A stretch of DNA of 31,356 nt from an uncultured Pelagibacteraceae bacterium. Its GTDB lineage: Bacteria > Pseudomonadota > Alphaproteobacteria > Pelagibacterales > Pelagibacteraceae. The notes beneath the pieces were generated by a model, which saw nothing but the letters and a program-made list of their open reading frames with translations, searched no databases and was not told the DNA's origin. Shown piece after piece: positions 28,469-31,356 of this stretch. Position 1 is the stretch's first letter; each line of letters begins with the position of its first letter. Both the position numbers and the translations under genes were made by a program. Where the stretch lies: contig CACKPP010000003.1 in the NCBI GenBank assembly GCA_902602105.1, positions 2,501 to 33,856 of the forward strand. The letters are read 5' to 3'.

Positions 28469-29047
28469 ATGAAAAAAAAAACATTAGTCCAATTTGTTTT
28501 GTTTTTTTTAATTATTATAATTTCAATTAGTTTTTTTAATATATATTTAAAAAAAAATGATAAAGAATTACCTAAAGAAACAGTCTCCAAGCCTTTAAAT
28601 ACTGATATAATAAAAGATATAAGATACTTATCTAAAGATATAGATGGAAATACTTATTTAATAGAGGCTGACAATGGTATATCGGATGTTGAAAATCAAA
28701 ATTTAATTTATTTAAATAAAGTAAGTGCAAAAATAAAATTTGATGATGGCAAAGAAGTGCTTATTTTTGCTGAGAAGGCAGTTTATAATAATGATAATTA
28801 TGATACAGAATTCAAAAATAATGTTAAATTGGTTTATGAAGAGCATAATTTAACTTGTGATGATTTTGATATCAAATTTTCAGAAAATTATGCAAAAATT
28901 TATAATAATGTGATATATACTAGTTTTTTAACTAAAATGTTTTCTGATCAAATAGTAATCGATCTAGTTACTAGAACATCTGAAATTTCAATGTATAAAG
29001 ATAAAGAAAAAGTTAAAATAAATTTAAAAAAAAATGGCTCTAATTAA
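28469..29047 (+). CDS. lptC: LPS export system protein LptC
   Basis: The bitopic inner-membrane protein that receives LPS from LptB2FG and passes it to LptA. An N-terminal membrane helix (about 6-26) is followed by a periplasmic beta-jellyroll domain with the family pattern DGNTYLIEADNGISDVENQN, then DGKEVLIFAEKAVYNNDNYDTEFKNNVKL. The 192-residue length is normal. Sequence conservation is weak in this family, and the call relies also on position between kdsD and lptB. The last 14 bp overlap the lptB start. The usual lptA between lptC and lptB is missing. Confidence 0.85.
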   Translation: MKKKTLVQFVLFFLIIIISISFFNIYLKKNDKELPKETVSKPLNTDIIKDIRYLSKDIDGNTYLIEADNGISDVENQNLIYLNKVSAKIKFDDGKEVLIFAEKAVYNNDNYDTEFKNNVKLVYEEHNLTCDDFDIKFSENYAKIYNNVIYTSFLTKMFSDQIVIDLVTRTSEISMYKDKEKVKINLKKNGSN

Positions 29048-29804
29048 GAAATTTAGAATTAAAAAATTTAAAAGAAAGACACCACTAGCTAAAATTGAAA
29101 AAATATCTTTATCCTACGATAAAAGACAGATATTAGACAACATTAGCTTTGATCTAAATCCTGGTGAAATTGTAGGATTACTAGGTCCTAATGGTGCAGG
29201 TAAAAGCACAATATTCAATATAATCATTGGTTTAATAAAACCCAATTTTGGCAAAATAATTATTGAAAACACTGATACTACTGATTTTCCAATTTTTCAT
29301 AGAGCTAGAAAATTTCAGATTGGATATGTTCCTCAGTATGGAGGATATTTTCATGACCTTAGTTTGATAGATAATCTTAAAGCAGTAGGTGAAATTGTCA
29401 TTAAAGATGAAAGAGAAAGGCATTCAAAAATACACAATTTAATATCAAAATTTGCTTTAGACAATGTACAAGAAATAAAAGCAAAATTTCTATCAGGTGG
29501 TCAAAAACGGAAGTTGGTGATCTGTATGGCGTTATTAGGGGATCCAAAAATTTTACTTTGTGATGAAATTTTTGCGGCTTTAGATGTTTTAACTATACAC
29601 ATGCTCAAAGAAATTTTAGTAAACTTACAACATGAAAAACCAAATATGTGTATAATAATCTGTGAACATCAGGCCAGGGAACTCCTTTCAATAGTTGATA
29701 GAGCATTAATTTTATCTAATTGCAAAATTATTGCTGAGGGATCACCTAATAAACTTGTTAATGATCAAAAAGCTAAATCTGAATATTTTGGTAACTTTTT
29801 TTAA
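29034..29804 (+). CDS. lptB: LPS export ABC transporter ATP-binding protein LptB
   Basis: The ATPase of the LptB2FG transporter that extracts LPS from the inner membrane. Walker A is GPNGAGKST (51-59), the Q-loop is in YVPQYGGYFHDLS (98-110), and the signature is LSGGQ (153-157). Walker B is ILLCDE (173-178) and the switch histidine is H212. The residue after the catalytic glutamate is Ile where LptB and most ABC ATPases have Pro (DEIFAALD). A basic N-terminal extension of about 15-20 residues precedes the usual start, but the ATG overlap with lptC supports it. It lies 23 bp before aroA. Family assignment to LptB rests on the context after lptC and overall similarity. Confidence 0.9.
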   Translation: MALIKKFRIKKFKRKTPLAKIEKISLSYDKRQILDNISFDLNPGEIVGLLGPNGAGKSTIFNIIIGLIKPNFGKIIIENTDTTDFPIFHRARKFQIGYVPQYGGYFHDLSLIDNLKAVGEIVIKDERERHSKIHNLISKFALDNVQEIKAKFLSGGQKRKLVICMALLGDPKILLCDEIFAALDVLTIHMLKEILVNLQHEKPNMCIIICEHQARELLSIVDRALILSNCKIIAEGSPNKLVNDQKAKSEYFGNFF

Positions 29805-29827
29805 AGACCATCAATTTAATAATAGAT

Positions 29828-31141
29828 ATGAAAAATATTTTTAGAATTAATCAAAAAATCAATCCCTTTAATAAAAAAATTTTTGTATCTGCTGATAAGA
29901 GTTTATCAATTAGATGGGTTCTTCTTTCATCATTATCAAAAAAAAAGTCTATAGCTTATAATTTGCTTAAATCTGAAGATGTGATCAGTGCGATTAGTTG
30001 TATAAAAAAACTTGGATCAAAAGTCAATTTTAAGAAAAAAAAATGTGAAATTGTTGGAACAGGTCTTAATTTTAATCTCAATAAAAAATTAATTTTAAAT
30101 GCTGGAAATTCGGGAACTTTAGGAAGATTAATTTTAGGATTATTAATCAATTATCAGAATAACATAAAATTAATTGGTGATAAAAGTTTATCTAAAAGAG
30201 ACTTTTTAAGAGTTATCATGCCATTAAAAAAATTTGGTGCAAATTTTGTTTCAAATAAAAATAAATTGCCCTTAAATATAAGAGGTACTAAAAAACCAAA
30301 GCCGATTAATTATTTTGAGTCAAAAGGTTCAGCTCAATGTAAAACGTCTGTAATATTAGCTGCATTAAAAGCAAAAGGAGAAACAAAAATAAAAGCAAAA
30401 AAATCAAGAGATCATACTGAATTAATGCTTAGACATTTAAAACTTCCAATTAAAATTAAAAAAACAAAAAAATTTGATTTTATTAATGTTAAAGGTGTTA
30501 ATGAAATTAATCCATTAAATTATAAATTGCCTGGAGATATTAGTTCGTGTGCATTTTTTATAGTTCTTACAATATTATCAAAAAAATCAAAAGTTCTGTT
30601 GAAAAATATAAATGTAAATCCCTCTAGAATAGGTATCATAAAAATTTTAAAAAAAATGGGAGCTAAAATTAAAATTATAAATGAAAAAAAATACAAGGGA
30701 GAAAAAATAGCTGACATACTTGTTAGAAGCTCCAACAATTTAAAAGGTATAAATTGTCCAACAAAATTCAATAGCAGTGCTATAGACGAATTCTTAGTAA
30801 TTTTTCTAGTAGCGGCTAAATCAAAAGGAACTTCAATTTTTAAAGGCCTATCAGAACTCAATCAAAAAGAAAGTCCAAGATTAAAGATAGGTTCAAAGAT
30901 TTTGAGTTTAATGGGCGTTAAGAACCAAGTTACTAAAAACTCAATTAAAATATTTGGAAATCCCAATATCTCATTAAGTCACAAAATAATTATTAAAAAA
31001 TATCTCAAAGATCATAGAATTTTTATGATGAGTACTATAGCAGCCTTAACTTTTGGTGGAAATTGGACAATTCATGACGCAAATTCTATTAATACTTCAT
31101 TCCCATCCTTTTTAAGAAAACTAAAAGATCTAGAGCATTAA
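29828..31141 (+). CDS. aroA: 3-phosphoshikimate 1-carboxyvinyltransferase (EPSP synthase)
   Basis: The sixth step of the shikimate pathway, joining PEP to shikimate-3-phosphate. The substrate-binding ADKSLSIR (22-29) keeps the key Lys, Ser and Arg. The PEP loop is GNSGTLGR (93-100), then GSAQCKTS (167-174), the RDHTELML segment (194-201), catalytic D320, and K347-E348-S-P-R351. The DHRI and NTSFPSF motifs are near the C-terminus. Overall similarity is closest to the class II (CP4-like) enzymes I know, yet the residue corresponding to the CP4 alanine is Gly96. The usual Asp in KESDR is replaced by Pro350. The length of 437 residues is normal. In most relatives cmk follows; here a 132-bp gap and then rpsA follow. 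Confidence 0.95.
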   Translation: MKNIFRINQKINPFNKKIFVSADKSLSIRWVLLSSLSKKKSIAYNLLKSEDVISAISCIKKLGSKVNFKKKKCEIVGTGLNFNLNKKLILNAGNSGTLGRLILGLLINYQNNIKLIGDKSLSKRDFLRVIMPLKKFGANFVSNKNKLPLNIRGTKKPKPINYFESKGSAQCKTSVILAALKAKGETKIKAKKSRDHTELMLRHLKLPIKIKKTKKFDFINVKGVNEINPLNYKLPGDISSCAFFIVLTILSKKSKVLLKNINVNPSRIGIIKILKKMGAKIKIINEKKYKGEKIADILVRSSNNLKGINCPTKFNSSAIDEFLVIFLVAAKSKGTSIFKGLSELNQKESPRLKIGSKILSLMGVKNQVTKNSIKIFGNPNISLSHKIIIKKYLKDHRIFMMSTIAALTFGGNWTIHDANSINTSFPSFLRKLKDLEH

Positions 31142-31154
31142 AATAGGGGTAATT

Positions 31155-31235
31155 TTGCAAAATAAATTAAAATTACCTTGGTTTTTTAAAAATATTTATA
31201 GAATAATTGTTGATATGCATGAGAAATTTAAGTAG
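31155..31235 (+). CDS. Possible 26-residue small ORF between aroA and rpsA
   Basis: A TTG at 31155 opens 26 codons (MQNKLKLPWFFKNIYRIIVD, then MHEKFK) ending with TAG. A G-rich element AGGGG at 31145-31149, rare in this window, sits 5 nt before the TTG like a Shine-Dalgarno sequence. The peptide is basic and aromatic, amphipathic in its middle. It could be a leader peptide for rpsA or an accident of composition. I recognise no family. An in-frame ATG lies at codon 21. Confidence 0.22.
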   Translation: MQNKLKLPWFFKNIYRIIVDMHEKFK

Positions 31236-31273
31236 AAAATCATGCTTTTTAAGTTTTTAAGCACTAAATATAC

Positions 31274-31356
31274 ATGGAAATATACAAAGAATTAAATAAT
31301 CCCCAAGCAAAAGAGTTTGAACAACTTCTAAATAATCAATTATCAAAAGTACAAAT
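31274..31356 (+). CDS. rpsA: 30S ribosomal protein S1, N-terminal start only (runs off right edge)
   Basis: An ATG at 31274 opens a frame to the window end: MEIYKELNNPQAKEFEQLLN, then NQLSKVQ. This matches the N-terminus I recall for SAR11 S1 and fits the common aroA-(cmk)-rpsA order. Only 27 codons are visible, before the first S1 RNA-binding repeat. No Shine-Dalgarno sequence precedes the ATG (CACTAAATATAC); E. coli rpsA also initiates without a good one and is autoregulated by S1. The identity depends on the short N-terminus and context. Confidence 0.7.
   Translation, partial: MEIYKELNNPQAKEFEQLLNNQLSKVQ

Noticed and set aside
31142..31273. Degraded cmk (cytidylate kinase) remnant between aroA and rpsA
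   Set aside because: No frame in the 132 bp shows a P-loop or other cmk motif, so absence rather than decay is the better description.

Overview
The window is about 31 kb of very AT-rich, tightly packed DNA. It looks like a streamlined alphaproteobacterium of the SAR11 / Candidatus Pelagibacter type. The grounds are the Lys/Asn/Ile-rich proteins, near-zero intergenic spacing, a GcrA regulator, a DUF4167-prmC-prfA cluster, a cytochrome c/kdsB/pheA neighbourhood, and a 16S-tRNA-Ile-tRNA-Ala-23S rRNA operon. The assignment rests on gene content and composition recognised by eye; no database search was run.

Layout. Positions 1-3390 hold the minus-strand rRNA operon: 16S, tRNA-Ile(GAT), tRNA-Ala(TGC) and the 5' part of 23S, which runs off the left edge. 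Its leader (3391 to about 3624) carries a good promoter, a boxB/boxA-like antitermination element and one arm of a 27-nt pre-16S processing stem whose other arm lies just past the 16S 3' end. Next come a plus-strand M23 peptidase and a minus-strand operon lysC-ispG-prfA-prmC-DUF4167 (lysine/threonine, isoprenoid and translation-termination functions). Then follow ubiG, a DUF1178 protein, argJ, secA, accA and glcB. After these comes a minus-strand block: cytidylyltransferase kdsB, pheA, the SRP RNA, dnaX, ybaB and recR. A membrane-anchored cytochrome c is divergent from kdsB. argD-argF form a minus-strand arginine operon divergent from gcrA. A complex-I-associated (NDUFA9-like) dehydrogenase is divergent from the plus-strand run rnd-kdsD-lptC-lptB-aroA, and the first codons of rpsA close the window.

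How the genes fit together. argJ, argD and argF are three steps of arginine synthesis. lysC, pheA and aroA feed aspartate-family and aromatic amino acids. kdsB, kdsD, lptC and lptB make KDO and export LPS. accA supplies malonyl-CoA, glcB is the second enzyme of the glyoxylate bypass, and ubiG makes ubiquinone. Almost everything is housekeeping. I see no insertion sequence, prophage, CRISPR array, toxin-antitoxin pair or defence island.

I did not find a clearly new multi-gene system. The points most worth checking are: AccA carries a 49-residue C-terminal extension ending in a predicted membrane helix; the SRP RNA runs almost directly into the dnaX ribosome-binding site; an A10 slippage tract sits at the gamma/tau boundary of dnaX; the usual neighbours lptA (between lptC and lptB) and cmk (between aroA and rpsA) are absent; glcB lacks the glycine riboswitch reported for SAR11 and may be leaderless; and a perfect 16-bp palindrome lies between argD and gcrA.
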